From JAJDTR01 sp965220415 (GTDB lineage: Bacteria > Poribacteria > WGA-4E > JAJDTR01): a stretch of 64,000 bases of DNA. Under the pieces are notes generated by a model. It was given only the letters and a program-made list of their open reading frames with translations. It was not told the origin of the DNA and made no database searches. The DNA is taken from assembly GCA_965220415.1 (NCBI GenBank), contig OZ244829.1:2790001-2854000 (forward strand), read 5' to 3'. Positions 1 to 8,701 of the stretch are shown here, in pieces. Numbering within the stretch: the stretch's first letter is position 1; every line of letters starts with the position of its first letter. Both the position numbers and the translations under genes were made by a program.

Positions 1-781
1 TATGCAAACCGCCGTCCGTGCGGTTCGCCGCGTCAAAACTGGCGCTGTAGAACTCGGTGCCGATAGGGTCGTCGAGATCCTGTTCAATCACCGTGCGCAG
101 CCCCGACCAGTTGAGAAAATCTTGGCTGTCGCGGCGTCCCAGAACGCGTGTGCGTCGACTCGAGCCCCGTTGCGTGTACCACACATAGGGTGCGTCGGGA
201 TCGATTGGACCACCGAAGGTCTCTCGCCGTGAACCGAACGCAAAGAGCTGCGTCTGAGTGCTGTGCGTGCCCGGCGGATACAGTTTCCAATCGTATCCGT
301 CGCGGGAGTAATAGGCGCACCACACCCGCTCGCCGTCGGGACCAACTCCTTGAGGTTGAAATTCGATCCGCTTCCAGCGGTACGCTTCGTCGGTTTCATG
401 CGGATCGCACAGGATGGCGCCTATGTGGGATGGGCAGTTCGTGATGTTGTTGGCTTTGGAACCGTTAAACTCGACCAAGCCGAGGTTCGGACGTTCCCAG
501 TGTAACCCGTCTTTCGACTCCAGAACGCACACCTGCGAATCCACGCCGTGGTAGTACATCCGAAACGTACGATTGATTTCGTCGTACACGAAATTGCCGG
601 TGCGTTCGATGTCATCGCTTTCCCACGGTTGGTCCGGGGTAATGATGTTCAACGGTTCGTCAACGGTTAGCTTTTCCGCGGGGTTAAGCACGCGGTGTGC
701 ACCGTCCAGCGATTCAATGAAAAAATCATCGATGAAGGTCTGTTTTCCGGGATGCAGTTCTGTATTAGAGATTTGTATCAC
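1..781 (-). CDS. Propeller glycosidase-like protein (GH43/GH32-like), 3' part beyond left edge
   Basis: An open frame runs leftward off the window, so about 260 N-terminal residues are visible. It carries the repeated features of five-bladed propeller hydrolases: ESKDGLHWERPNLGLVEFNG, a DEINRTFRMYYHG strand, YYSRDGYDWK and DPDAPYVWYTQR. The same pattern (S-x-DGI-x-W, PNLG-x-x-xFDGS, MWY) appears in the genes at 46442, 48290 and 52044, so it belongs to that family. No ATG is available. The first plausible start is GTG at 781, with an AAGGAAG purine run directly before it, a very tight spacing; a rarer ATA or ATC start a few codons later would space better. The protein probably acts on glycans. 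Exact substrate is unknown and catalytic acids cannot be assigned from sequence alone. Confidence 0.75.
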   Translation of the reverse strand, partial: MIQISNTELHPGKQTFIDDFFIESLDGAHRVLNPAEKLTVDEPLNIITPDQPWESDDIERTGNFVYDEINRTFRMYYHGVDSQVCVLESKDGLHWERPNLGLVEFNGSKANNITNCPSHIGAILCDPHETDEAYRWKRIEFQPQGVGPDGERVWCAYYSRDGYDWKLYPPGTHSTQTQLFAFGSRRETFGGPIDPDAPYVWYTQRGSSRRTRVLGRRDSQDFLNWSGLRTVIEQDLDDPIGTEFYSASFDAANRTDGGLH

Positions 782-1459
782 CTTCCTTATTCGGCGGTTG
801 ATTTTCTAAATGATATAGGGCATATGGGACGTTTGGTGGTTGTCTGAATCGCGGATTAAACGGATTACACGGATTGCGCGGATTATGTTTGGTTAAGTGG
901 TATCCCTCGTAGAGTTGGGCGAGAAGAGGGATTTTTATCGCATCAAGATCTCTATCGCGCGCGCTATTCGCTTGCTTGATCTATCCGTTCGGTTGATCCT
1001 ATTCAGTCGCTTGATTACATTGAATCGCGACCAGGAGGTCGCTCCTACTGACCGTTGAGTCGTGTGAGGCAGTTTACGGCACACGGCGTGTGCCTACCAC
1101 TTTAAAACGCATCCATATGCACTTAGCGAGAAGACCAGTTAGTGGGTTATTTTCTGAATAGATGGTGCATATGGGATGTTTGGTGATTGTCTGAATCGCG
1201 GATTAAACGGATTACACGGATTGCGCGGATTATGTTTGGTTAAGTGGTATCTCTCGTAGAGTTGGGCTAGAAGGGATTTCTATCGCCCTCCTTAGCCAGT
1301 CGGTTGATGGATCTCTATCGCGCTCGCTATTCACTCGCTTGATCCTACAGAGGTTGGTGAGCGGTGGATTGACAAACCCACCGCGTAATGTAGTCTACGT
1401 TGTACCATCTCGTAGGACCGAATTCACTGGCCACTAACCACTAGTCACTCTCCACTGCT
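782..1459. repeat. Gene-free stretch holding a ~120-bp direct repeat and two R1 repeats
   Basis: No gene is supported here. Two copies of a roughly 120-bp block lie at about 802-925 and 1149-1271. Each contains a 9-nt tandem core built on GGATT (853-884 and 1200-1231). Copies of the window-wide R1 repeat (GATC-TCTATCGC ... CGCTTGATC) lie at 947-1016 and 1275-1344. A REP half-site ending CGCTCCTAC is at 1025-1048. A CACT/CCACT-rich repeat (R8) at 1425-1459 abuts the stop codon of the PhyH gene. Confidence 0.7.
1425..1459. repeat. R8 repeat at PhyH copy 1 stop
   Basis: CACTGGCCACTAACCACTAG and on to CCACTGC, touching the TGA of the 1460 gene. Related copies are at 7076-7088, 29117-29150 and 62314-62347. 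Confidence 0.6.
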
Positions 1460-2269
1460 TCACGCCGACATTCGCTGTGGCTGGTACTCGATCCGGCGCA
1501 TGAACCGCTCGCCGATGTCGTAGTCCGGCTGATCGGAGACGTACCGCCACATCTGAACGCGCTTCATCAGCTCATACCGCATGTCATTCCCTTCCCAGCC
1601 GTGACCCTTCGACAGAATGCTGCCAATCTTCGGGTCGTCGATATCCGAGGTATCGAAATTGCAAACTTGGGGTTGCGACGGGTTGAGCCGCAGCTTGTAC
1701 ATGTAGCGATCCTGGTCCGTATGGTTGCTGCGCGCGCCGTGCCACACCCGCGTGTTCCAGACATACATCGTCCCCGCGGGGCAGGTCGCCCAAATTTTGC
1801 CGGACACTTGCTGGTAGAGTTTAACCTCGAACGTACGCACGTTTCGGAAATGCGAACCGGGAATCAGGAACGTACCCCCCATCTCGTCGGGCGTGTCGTG
1901 CGCGAAGAACGATAACTGGATGTCGAAGTAGTTTTCGCGGAAGTCGATGACCGAGTCTTGGTGCATGTTTGGACCCGCCATGCTGTTCGCCCGCAGCAGA
2001 TGCACCGCGTGATGGTCATAGACCGGATTCGGACCCACCAACGAATGGATAAGCCCTTTGACCTGCGGCAAACGGAACACATCGCCGAGCGGCGTGCCCT
2101 TGGGCCATGTCTCCTCGAACGGCGTGCCCACCTCAAGATAGCCGCGGTGGTTCTTCATGTCCTCCAGACAGGCGTCGGACAAATCTTTTGGCACCATCTC
2201 TTCGAACTTCAAGTAGCCGGAAGCCACAAACTGCGCCATTTCCTTTGATGAAATGAGATGCTCGGTCAT
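1460..2269 (-). CDS. Phytanoyl-CoA dioxygenase (PhyH) family protein, copy 1
   Basis: A 269-residue Fe(II)/2-oxoglutarate-dependent oxygenase of the PhyH family, expected to be cytosolic. The metal triad is visible as H103-Q-D105 in the motif NMHQDS and a distal H177 in TRVWHGARSN; the downstream Arg/Lys-rich YMYKLRLNP stretch fits the 2-oxoglutarate-binding strand. The length is typical of bacterial members. The ATG at 2269 shares one base with the TAA of the upstream 98-codon gene, so the pair should be translationally coupled. By my count it differs from the copy at 7089-7898 at about 20 of 269 positions, so the duplication is recent. Family members hydroxylate diverse small molecules; this substrate cannot be read from sequence. 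Confidence 0.9.
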   Translation of the reverse strand: MTEHLISSKEMAQFVASGYLKFEEMVPKDLSDACLEDMKNHRGYLEVGTPFEETWPKGTPLGDVFRLPQVKGLIHSLVGPNPVYDHHAVHLLRANSMAGPNMHQDSVIDFRENYFDIQLSFFAHDTPDEMGGTFLIPGSHFRNVRTFEVKLYQQVSGKIWATCPAGTMYVWNTRVWHGARSNHTDQDRYMYKLRLNPSQPQVCNFDTSDIDDPKIGSILSKGHGWEGNDMRYELMKRVQMWRYVSDQPDYDIGERFMRRIEYQPQRMSA

Positions 2270-2565
2270 TATGAACCTTCCTCCTCATCTTGTATTTCAC
2301 TGAACCGGGACAACACCGTCTGATACGGCAGCGGTCCAAGTTCGTATCCGTCGTCGGCGCTGCGATGTTTCATCTCGCTCATCTGGATAACCTGCCATCC
2401 GTCGCGCATCGCCGCTAACGCATGTTTGTATGGGGGTTCCGTTTCCTCGACAAGGTTCTTGATCCCCGTGCCCTTGGACGCTTCGTACCGCGACCACGCG
2501 GAAGGGGTGATGTCGAGACCGGGACTTGTTTGGAAGAACACTAAGATATCCTGAACTTTTGGCAT
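2269..2565 (-). CDS. Conserved small protein coupled to PhyH (98 aa), unknown function
   Basis: A 98-residue soluble protein beginning MPKVQDILVFFQTSPG and ending SEIQDEEEGS. The frame is open further upstream, but the ATG at 2565 is preceded by a clear AGGAGAGG site and removes an Arg-rich, unlikely N-terminus. It has no signal peptide, membrane segment or recognised motif. Its stop overlaps the ATG of the PhyH gene by one base (TAATG), implying a functional pair. The second PhyH copy at 7089 retains only the last ~28 codons of this gene, so the partner is not strictly needed there. Function unknown. Confidence 0.65.
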   Translation of the reverse strand: MPKVQDILVFFQTSPGLDITPSAWSRYEASKGTGIKNLVEETEPPYKHALAAMRDGWQVIQMSEMKHRSADDGYELGPLPYQTVLSRFSEIQDEEEGS

Positions 2566-3197
2566 AGATCCTCTCCTGAAAATCACCTTGACGTGCGGAC
2601 TCATTCGAGAGCGCCATAGCCGACCGTCAAAACGACAATATCTCTTTGATGCGCCCTCGTCAAAACGAAAAATCATCGTACCATAATTTAAATTTGATGT
2701 CAACGCGAATCCAAGAGATCCCTCTCCCGGTTGCGGCGAAACCGACTCATCACCACCTACGTAGGAGGGGCATCTTGCCCCGACGGCAGCGCGCGGAGAC
2801 TAGGCCAATCTACCGCCCTCAGAATCCAACGCAACCAATCCCTCCTACCTCTGCACCGTCCAGGGCAACGCGAACTCAATACCTTGACCTATTCCGTGCA
2901 CCGGAGCCACGAAATTCGTCTTCTGGAGCGGTGTGATTGGGTTTTCCACTGGCATGGATGTTGCTCTTTGGCGAAGTATGCGCTTTATATCTGTATGGCT
3001 TGCCCAAGTTGCCATGATTCATGAGAAAGAGATTAAGGATAAAATAATACGTAATGCGTAATGGGATTACTATCGATCAAGCGAGCCCGATAGTAGATTC
3101 CTCGAATGAGCGAATAACGAGTAATATGTGCTATCGCGCTCGCTATTCACTCGCTTGATCTCTGCTACGGACCTGAAGGCAAAGGAGGAACTCCACA
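2566..3197. repeat. Intergenic; left copy of a duplicated segment
   Basis: No gene recognised. Roughly 2640-2970 matches 8000-8510 downstream of the second PhyH copy, so the duplication includes flanking DNA. A palindrome of the GTAGGAGGGGCATCTTGCCC type is at 2761-2787. A canonical R1 repeat is at 3131-3160, with a shorter inverted R1-like piece at about 3074-3100. An AAAGGAGGAAC ribosome site lies just before 3198. Confidence 0.6.
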
Positions 3198-4004
3198 ATG
3201 AAATGGTTATCAATAGCCTTGCTGATGTCAATATTGCCTGTTATGGCGGCATATTCCGGTACGTTTGTGGATGATTTCAACGATGGAAACCTTGACGGGT
3301 GGCATATCTTAATAATGCCAGGTCCCCCTTTTCCGGTCGAGGATGTATTGAGATTCGAAGAGGGCTACTTGGTTATAGATCCAGTGTTTGGAGGACAGAG
3401 GCATTCGGTGAACTTGGAATTAAGAATGGGCAATACGGAAGAATGGGATTCTTATACACTGACCTATCGACTTAGATTCAAAGGAGTTCCAGAGCCACCC
3501 GCAATTTTCGGTTTTGACGTCCGAAGAAGCGAGGGAGATAAGTTTCGAATAGGCAACGAGACTTTTCCGCTGAATAACTTCCAACAAATGTCGATTTTCG
3601 TGCACCACCCCCAGGAGATTCAGGTCACCTCTTCTCGACCAGATGAACGCCCCTTCGACGAAGGTCTGGACGTCCCTCCTTTGGTTGACACCTCTCGTGC
3701 GGCACTTCGGCTTAAACCTCTCGGACGACCAATAAAGCTAAATCGATGGATCCCAGTCAAAGTCGTGGCTAATAAGCACTTGTTTAAATTTTATTTCAAC
3801 GGCTATCTGATAGCCCAATATGAAGATGAAAAGGCAGGCCCGGGCACCGTGAGATTTTGGACAAGTGGTGCGATGATTGTTCATCTTGATGACATCAAAA
3901 TTTGGGGGCCACGGATTCCAAATATTGGCGGTCCACATGGTGTTGCCCCTGAAGCGCGTTTGGCTACGACGTGGGGCGAATTAAAGAATTCGTCGCGAAG
4001 GTAA
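3198..4004 (+). CDS. Secreted LamG/3-keto-disaccharide-hydrolase-like protein with C-terminal TWG motif
   Basis: 268 residues. The N-terminus is a signal peptide (MKWLSIALLMSILPVMA) followed by FVDDFNDGNLDGW, the usual opening of concanavalin-like jelly-roll domains. Internal strands such as KLNRWIPVKVVANKHLFKFYFNG and FWTSGAMIVHLDDIKIWG fit that fold; VRFW...LDDI is the typical last strand. It is therefore probably an exported carbohydrate-binding or sugar-processing domain protein. The C-terminal tail VAPEARLATTWGELKNSSRR shares a V-x-P...TTWG-x-L-K pattern with three other exported proteins here. A strong AAAGGAGGAAC site precedes the ATG. Codon use is more AT-rich than in the neighbours. 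Substrate unknown. Confidence 0.75.
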   Translation: MKWLSIALLMSILPVMAAYSGTFVDDFNDGNLDGWHILIMPGPPFPVEDVLRFEEGYLVIDPVFGGQRHSVNLELRMGNTEEWDSYTLTYRLRFKGVPEPPAIFGFDVRRSEGDKFRIGNETFPLNNFQQMSIFVHHPQEIQVTSSRPDERPFDEGLDVPPLVDTSRAALRLKPLGRPIKLNRWIPVKVVANKHLFKFYFNGYLIAQYEDEKAGPGTVRFWTSGAMIVHLDDIKIWGPRIPNIGGPHGVAPEARLATTWGELKNSSRR

Positions 4005-4135
4005 TTATTCTCTTTGCTTCAGAACGTGCTGGCATAATAGGTGACAGCGCCATTCATGTTTAGCAATCCTATTGAGTCCTATCGCACTCGCTATCCGATC
4101 GTTTGATTCTCTGGATCGAGGAAAGGAGAATGATG

Positions 4136-6661
4136 ATGAGAATCGAAAAAGCGCGGTTAATCACATCTAGCCTTGTGTTGCTCTCCGTCCTGATTTCCGT
4201 CAACACTTCCGCCCAAGACGTGTCGCGATGGGGGTTGCCCGAAGGCGCCGCCATGCGGCTCGGTAAAGGCGCTCTGATTGGTCCCGTCGCCTACTCTCCG
4301 GATGGGGCACGCCTCGCCGTGGCAAGCAGCCTCGGAATTTGGTTCTATGACACAACAACCTTTCAAGAGATTGCACTGCTTGACGAAAGCACGGCGTGGG
4401 TCGAGAATATGGCATTCAGTCCGGATGGATCGGCGCTGGCGACTGTAAGGTGGGATGGAATCTACCTCTGGGATGCGGTCACAGGTGTGCATAAACAGAC
4501 GCTTGAGGGGATTAAACACGGCTTGCTGAGCCTGGCGTTCAGTCCGGATGGCGGAACGGTTGCGTCCGGGAGTTATGGAGGCACCGTCCATCTATGGGAT
4601 TTGGCAACGGGGAAGCATCTGCATGCGCTTGAAGGGCATGACTGGATGGTGCCTACAGTGGCATTCAGCCGGGCCGGAAACACGCTTGCCAGCGGGAGTT
4701 CGAGCGTGGTTCGTCTGTGGGACGTGGAAACGGGTGTTCAAAAGCAGACGCTGGAGGAGGGGCATACGTGGGAGGTTCATAGCGTGGCGTACAGTCCGGA
4801 TGGAAAAACGCTTGCAAGCGGGAGTTGGGATGGCGGTGTGCGATTGTGGGATGCCCGCACCGGTGAATACATTCGCACGCTTGAATCGGACAGGATTTCG
4901 GTTAATAGCCTGGCATACAGCGCGGACGGAAAGATGCTCGCCAGTGGCGGCTGGTTCGGTACGGTCAGTCTCTGGAATCCGGACACCGGTGATAAACTCT
5001 TAACATTAGAGGAAGCCGTCGGCACCAGCAGGAGCAGTCGTGCGTATAACCCGACGGTTGCGTTCAGCCCGGACGGGAAAACGCTCGTTAGTGTGGCTTG
5101 GGACCACATCGTCCGCCTCTGGGATACAACTACGGGCGAGTTGGCGCAGTCAATCAACGGGTATTCCTCCTGGATCAACAGCATCGCGTACAGCCCGGAC
5201 GGGAATAGGGTTATCAGCGGGAGTTGGGACGGTGCCATCCGTCTATGGGATACGGCTGCGGCTGCGCAGATGCGAACGCTTCAAGCGGGCGAGGAGGAGG
5301 TCATTTGCGTGGCGTACAGTCCAGACGGTTCGACGTTCGCCAGTGGGAGCAGGGACGGGAGCCTCCATATCTGGGATGCCGTTACGGGCGCGCGGCGGAC
5401 GCTTGAGGGGCACTCGCATTGGGTCACCGGCGTGGCGTACAGTGCGGATGGATCGACTCTTGTGAGTGGAGGTTGGGACAGTACCATACGTCTATGGGAT
5501 GTGAGAACGGGCGATCAACTGAGGCTAATTGACGACAACACGGACATCGTCCTGTCCGTCGCCTATTCGCCCGACGGTCTGACGCTTGCCAGCGGGAGTT
5601 TCCACGGCGCCATCCATCTATGGGATGCCGTCACCGGTGTGCGCAGGCGAAAGCTTCAAGCACGCACCTCCAACGTCACGAGTTTGGCGTTCAGCCCGGA
5701 TGGCTTGACGCTTGCCAGCGGGAATCGTGACCGCAACGTTCGTCTGTGGAATACGAGCAGGGGTAGGCTGCTACGGACGCTTAAGGGACATACGGGTTAC
5801 GTCGAGAGCGTCGCCTTCACTCCGGATGGTGCGATGCTTGCCAGTGGATCGAGTGACAATACCGTCCGCCTGTGGGATGCGGCTACAGGGGATATGCTGG
5901 GTACTTTCAACGGACATGTCTCCGAAGTGAGGAGCGTCGCTTTCAACCCGGACGGATTGACGCTTGCCAGCGGCAGTTTGGATGGGGCAATCCTGCTTTG
6001 GGACGTAACCCCTCACACCAACCTCATTCGAGCAAGGGCGGCAGATGTCAACCACGATGGAATCGTGAGTATCCTAGACTTGGTGTTGGTCGCTGCACGT
6101 TTCGGGGAGATGGGGGGAGGTGGGGCAGATATCAACCGGGATGGGGTTGTCAACTTCCAAGATTTGGAGTGGATTGCCGAGGCACTCGGAAACGCCGCCG
6201 CCTCACCCTCCAGTCAAGTGGGCGGACTTGAAACGCTAACTGCCGAGGATGTGCGGAAGTGGCTAGCTGATGCCCAAGAATTGGAAACCACAGATTCAGC
6301 CGTGAAGCGAGGAATTATCGCGCTTAAACGACTCTTAACGCCGCTGACGAAGGAGTTAAGGGTTCCTACGGAGACAGCCCTATTGCCGAATTACCCGAAT
6401 CCGTTCAATCCGGAGACGTGGATACCCTATCAACTGAAGACGCCTGCACACGTCACTTTAACGATTCATGACGTGCATGGGAGGAGGGTACAAACACTGG
6501 AGATTGGCTATCAACCCGAAGGTCTATATCAGAGCCGGGATCGCGCCGCCTATTGGGACGGACGCAATCAACTTGGCGAACCCGTCGCCACCGGCATCTA
6601 CTTCAGCACCCTCACGGCGGGCAACTTCACCGCCACCCGCAGAATGCTCGTCAATAAATAA
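4136..6661 (+). CDS. Exported 14-blade WD40 protein with dockerin-like repeats and type-A sorting domain
   Basis: About 841 residues. The signal peptide (LITSSLVLLSVLISVNTSAQ) is followed by the family-specific WGLPEGAAMRLGKG, then exactly 14 WD40 repeats of the LASGSWDGTVRLWD type, enough for two seven-blade propellers. Next come two EF-hand/dockerin-type calcium loops (DVNHDGIVSILDL, DINRDGVVNFQDL). The C-terminus is a FlgD-Ig or type-A sorting-like domain from LPNYPNPFNPETWIPYQL to the terminal RRMLVNK. Three ATGs in a row occur at 4130, 4133 and 4136; the last is best spaced from GGAG. It probably acts as a surface scaffold or binding protein. Two paralogues at 10136 and 14202 share the plan. 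Confidence 0.85.
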   Translation: MRIEKARLITSSLVLLSVLISVNTSAQDVSRWGLPEGAAMRLGKGALIGPVAYSPDGARLAVASSLGIWFYDTTTFQEIALLDESTAWVENMAFSPDGSALATVRWDGIYLWDAVTGVHKQTLEGIKHGLLSLAFSPDGGTVASGSYGGTVHLWDLATGKHLHALEGHDWMVPTVAFSRAGNTLASGSSSVVRLWDVETGVQKQTLEEGHTWEVHSVAYSPDGKTLASGSWDGGVRLWDARTGEYIRTLESDRISVNSLAYSADGKMLASGGWFGTVSLWNPDTGDKLLTLEEAVGTSRSSRAYNPTVAFSPDGKTLVSVAWDHIVRLWDTTTGELAQSINGYSSWINSIAYSPDGNRVISGSWDGAIRLWDTAAAAQMRTLQAGEEEVICVAYSPDGSTFASGSRDGSLHIWDAVTGARRTLEGHSHWVTGVAYSADGSTLVSGGWDSTIRLWDVRTGDQLRLIDDNTDIVLSVAYSPDGLTLASGSFHGAIHLWDAVTGVRRRKLQARTSNVTSLAFSPDGLTLASGNRDRNVRLWNTSRGRLLRTLKGHTGYVESVAFTPDGAMLASGSSDNTVRLWDAATGDMLGTFNGHVSEVRSVAFNPDGLTLASGSLDGAILLWDVTPHTNLIRARAADVNHDGIVSILDLVLVAARFGEMGGGGADINRDGVVNFQDLEWIAEALGNAAASPSSQVGGLETLTAEDVRKWLADAQELETTDSAVKRGIIALKRLLTPLTKELRVPTETALLPNYPNPFNPETWIPYQLKTPAHVTLTIHDVHGRRVQTLEIGYQPEGLYQSRDRAAYWDGRNQLGEPVATGIYFSTLTAGNFTATRRMLVNK

Positions 6662-7088
6662 AACATCAAGGTTCTGTTGAAATTTCGTGACGCCAAATAA
6701 TTGAGAGTTATGCATGCGAGCACGGTTCTTCGTAGGGGTTGGGTTTCCCAACCCCATAGGTCTTGTAGGGTGGGATCAAGCGAATGAATAAGGAGCGCGA
6801 TAGAGATCTACGGCCCACCAGCCTTTAAGATTGCCAACTCGTAGGTTGGGTTGAGCGAAAATCCAAGAAGAATTCACGCACGCCAAAAAACGCCGAATGT
6901 TCAATGCCACGCGAAAACACCTCAATTCAAGCGAAACCCAACGCTTCACGCAGGATCGACTGACTGATTAGCGAAGGCAATAGCTAATCCCGATAGAACT
7001 CCCATAGAGATGCACTGGCAACAGACCGTTTTCTTTCTTCCTCTCTTCCATTCTTCCGCGCGTTCCACCGTTCTTACTGGCCACTGCC
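6662..7088. repeat. Intergenic repeat cluster
   Basis: No gene. It contains a short palindrome (GTAGGGGTTGGGTTTCCCAA at 6732-6751) and a composite at 6766-6831 in which an R1 repeat sits inside a GTAGGGTGGG...CCCACCAGCC palindrome. A 104-bp R3 element is at 6841-6944, and a pyrimidine-rich CTTCC tract at about 7030-7065. A truncated R8 tail (TTACTGGCCACTGCC) abuts the stop of the following minus-strand gene. Confidence 0.65.
6841..6944 (+). repeat. R3 element (~103-bp MITE-like), copy A
   Basis: Begins GTAGGTTGGGTTGAGCG and ends GCGAAACCCAAC, so the tips are inverted (GTTGGGTT/AACCCAAC). Copies of almost the same length lie at 8214-8316, 9907-10009 (inverted) and 50914-51016. The ends are conserved while the interior varies. 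Confidence 0.7.
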
Positions 7089-7898
7089 TCACGCCGACAT
7101 CCGCTGCGGCTGGTACTCAATCCTGCGCATGAACCGCTCGTCGATATCGTAATCCGGCTGATCCGAAACATACCGCCACATCTGGACGCGCTTCATAATC
7201 TCATAGCGCATGTCGTTCCCTTCCCAGCCGTGACCCTTCGAGAGAATACTTCCGATTTTCGGGTCATCGATATCCGATGTATCGAAATTGCGAACCTGAG
7301 GCTGCGACGGGTTGAGCCGCAGCTTGTACATGTAGCGATCCTGATTTGTATGGTTGCTGCGCGCGCCGTGCCAAACCCGCGTGTTCCAAACATACATCGT
7401 CCCCGCCGGGCACGTCGCCCAGATTTTGCCGGGGATCTGCTGGTAGCCGCGAATCTCACCGGTGCGTACATTTCGAAAATGCGAGCCGGGAACCAGGAAC
7501 GTACCCCCCATCTCGTCGGGCGTGTCGTGCGCGAAGAACGACAACTGGATGTCGAAATAGTTTTCGCGAAAGTCGATGACCGAGTCCTGGTGCATGTCTG
7601 CTCCAATCATGCTGTTCGCACGCAACAGATGGACTGCGTGGTGGTCATAGAGCGGATTCGGACCCACCAACGAATGGATAAGCCCTTCGACCTGCGGCAA
7701 CCGGAACAAATCGCCGAGAGGTGTCCCTTTGGGCCACGTCTCTTCGAACGGCGTGCCCACCTCAAGATAGCCACGGTGATTCTTCATGTCCTCCAGACAT
7801 GCGTCGGACACATCCTTCGGCACCATCCTCTCGAACTTCAGGTAACCGGAAGCCACAAACTGCGCCATTTCCTTTGATGAAATAAGATGCTCGTTCAA
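7089..7898 (-). CDS. Phytanoyl-CoA dioxygenase (PhyH) family protein, copy 2
   Basis: 269 residues and the same Fe(II)/2-oxoglutarate oxygenase as the gene at 1460-2269, with the metal ligands conserved (MHQD at 102-105 and VWHGAR at H177). Differences from copy 1 cluster around residues 98-101 and 147-156, which may touch substrate choice. The start here is TTG at 7898, where copy 1 has ATG, with a strong AGGAGGAAGG site upstream. The base change also abolished the TAATG coupling seen in copy 1. The partner gene upstream has been reduced to a fragment. Expected to be cytosolic; substrate unknown. Confidence 0.9.
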   Translation of the reverse strand: MNEHLISSKEMAQFVASGYLKFERMVPKDVSDACLEDMKNHRGYLEVGTPFEETWPKGTPLGDLFRLPQVEGLIHSLVGPNPLYDHHAVHLLRANSMIGADMHQDSVIDFRENYFDIQLSFFAHDTPDEMGGTFLVPGSHFRNVRTGEIRGYQQIPGKIWATCPAGTMYVWNTRVWHGARSNHTNQDRYMYKLRLNPSQPQVRNFDTSDIDDPKIGSILSKGHGWEGNDMRYEIMKRVQMWRYVSDQPDYDIDERFMRRIEYQPQRMSA

Positions 7899-7990
7899 TA
7901 TGAACCTTCCTCCTTTTCTTGTAACTCGCAGAACCGTGACAACACCGTCTGATACGGCAGTGGTCCAAGCTCATTTCCGTCAGCCGCAAC
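7895..7990 (-). pseudogene. Remnant of the 98-aa PhyH partner gene
   Basis: Reads ELGPLPYQTVLSRFCELQEK then EEGSY and a TGA, matching the C-terminal ~28 residues of the intact gene at 2269-2565. The junction at about 7985-7995 jumps to sequence that in copy 1 lies upstream of that gene, so roughly 290 bp, including its start and ribosome site, were deleted after duplication. Confidence 0.7.
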
Positions 7991-8701
7991 CTTTCTGATG
8001 CGCCTTCGCCAAACCGAAAAATCAACGTACCATAGTTTGAATTGGATGTCAACGCGAATCCAAGAAATCCCTCTCCCGTTCCCGCCGAAACCGACCCGTC
8101 ACCACCAACGTAGGAGGGGCATCTTGCCCCGACGCCATCGCGCCGAAACCGTCTCATCACCACCAGCGTAGGAGGGGCATCTTGCCCCGACGGCTTTGCG
8201 CGGAGACAAGTTCGTAGGTTGGGTTGAGCGGACATCCAAGAGCGATTGCACACGGAAAGAAAACTTCCATTGCTTGATGCTCCCTGAAAGCACCAAAGAT
8301 TCGAGCGAAACCCAACATTTCTACAAGAGACTCGCAACGAATTACCCTCCCTCGGAATCCAACGCACCCAAATCCACCTGCCGTTGCACACTACAGGGCA
8401 ACGCGAACCCAAACTTTGACCCATTTCGTTCACCTGAACCACGAAAACCGTCTTTGAGAGCCGTATAATGGAGTTTCCCGTTGGCACAGATGTTGCGCTC
8501 TCCCCAAAACACACATTTTCATCAATCAATATTTGATGCGTGACACGGAATGGAATACGCGTAGAGCGATCTGTCTTGCCGCTCGAAGCAAAACTCTTGT
8601 ACGGCGCAATCAACCGACTGGATAAGGGCTGCCATTTACTATGGGATATCTAGAATCTTGTGAGTCGTAAATTGCTTTAGCTATGACTAAGGAGGAAAAA
8701 A
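7991..8701. repeat. Intergenic; right copy of duplicated segment plus repeats
   Basis: Matches 2640-2970 in order but with extra material: two GTAGGAGGGGCATCTTGCCC palindromes in a ~58-bp tandem (8110-8134 and 8168-8194, one copy at the left locus) and an R3 element at 8214-8316. No convincing gene; the minus-strand open frame across it is low-complexity and bridges non-homologous pieces. A TAAGGAGGAAAAAA ribosome site precedes 8702. Confidence 0.6.
8214..8316 (+). repeat. R3 element, copy B
   Basis: Same tips as the 6841 copy (GTAGGTTGGGTTGAGCG ... GAGCGAAACCCAAC) at the same length. It is inserted into the duplicated PhyH-flank segment, where the left locus has no copy, so it arrived after the duplication or was lost from the other. 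Confidence 0.7.

Noticed and set aside
7762..8613. 283-codon minus-strand open frame after PhyH copy 2
   Set aside because: It runs through palindromic repeats and the deleted partner-gene remnant in the wrong frame; no homologous frame exists in the left copy.
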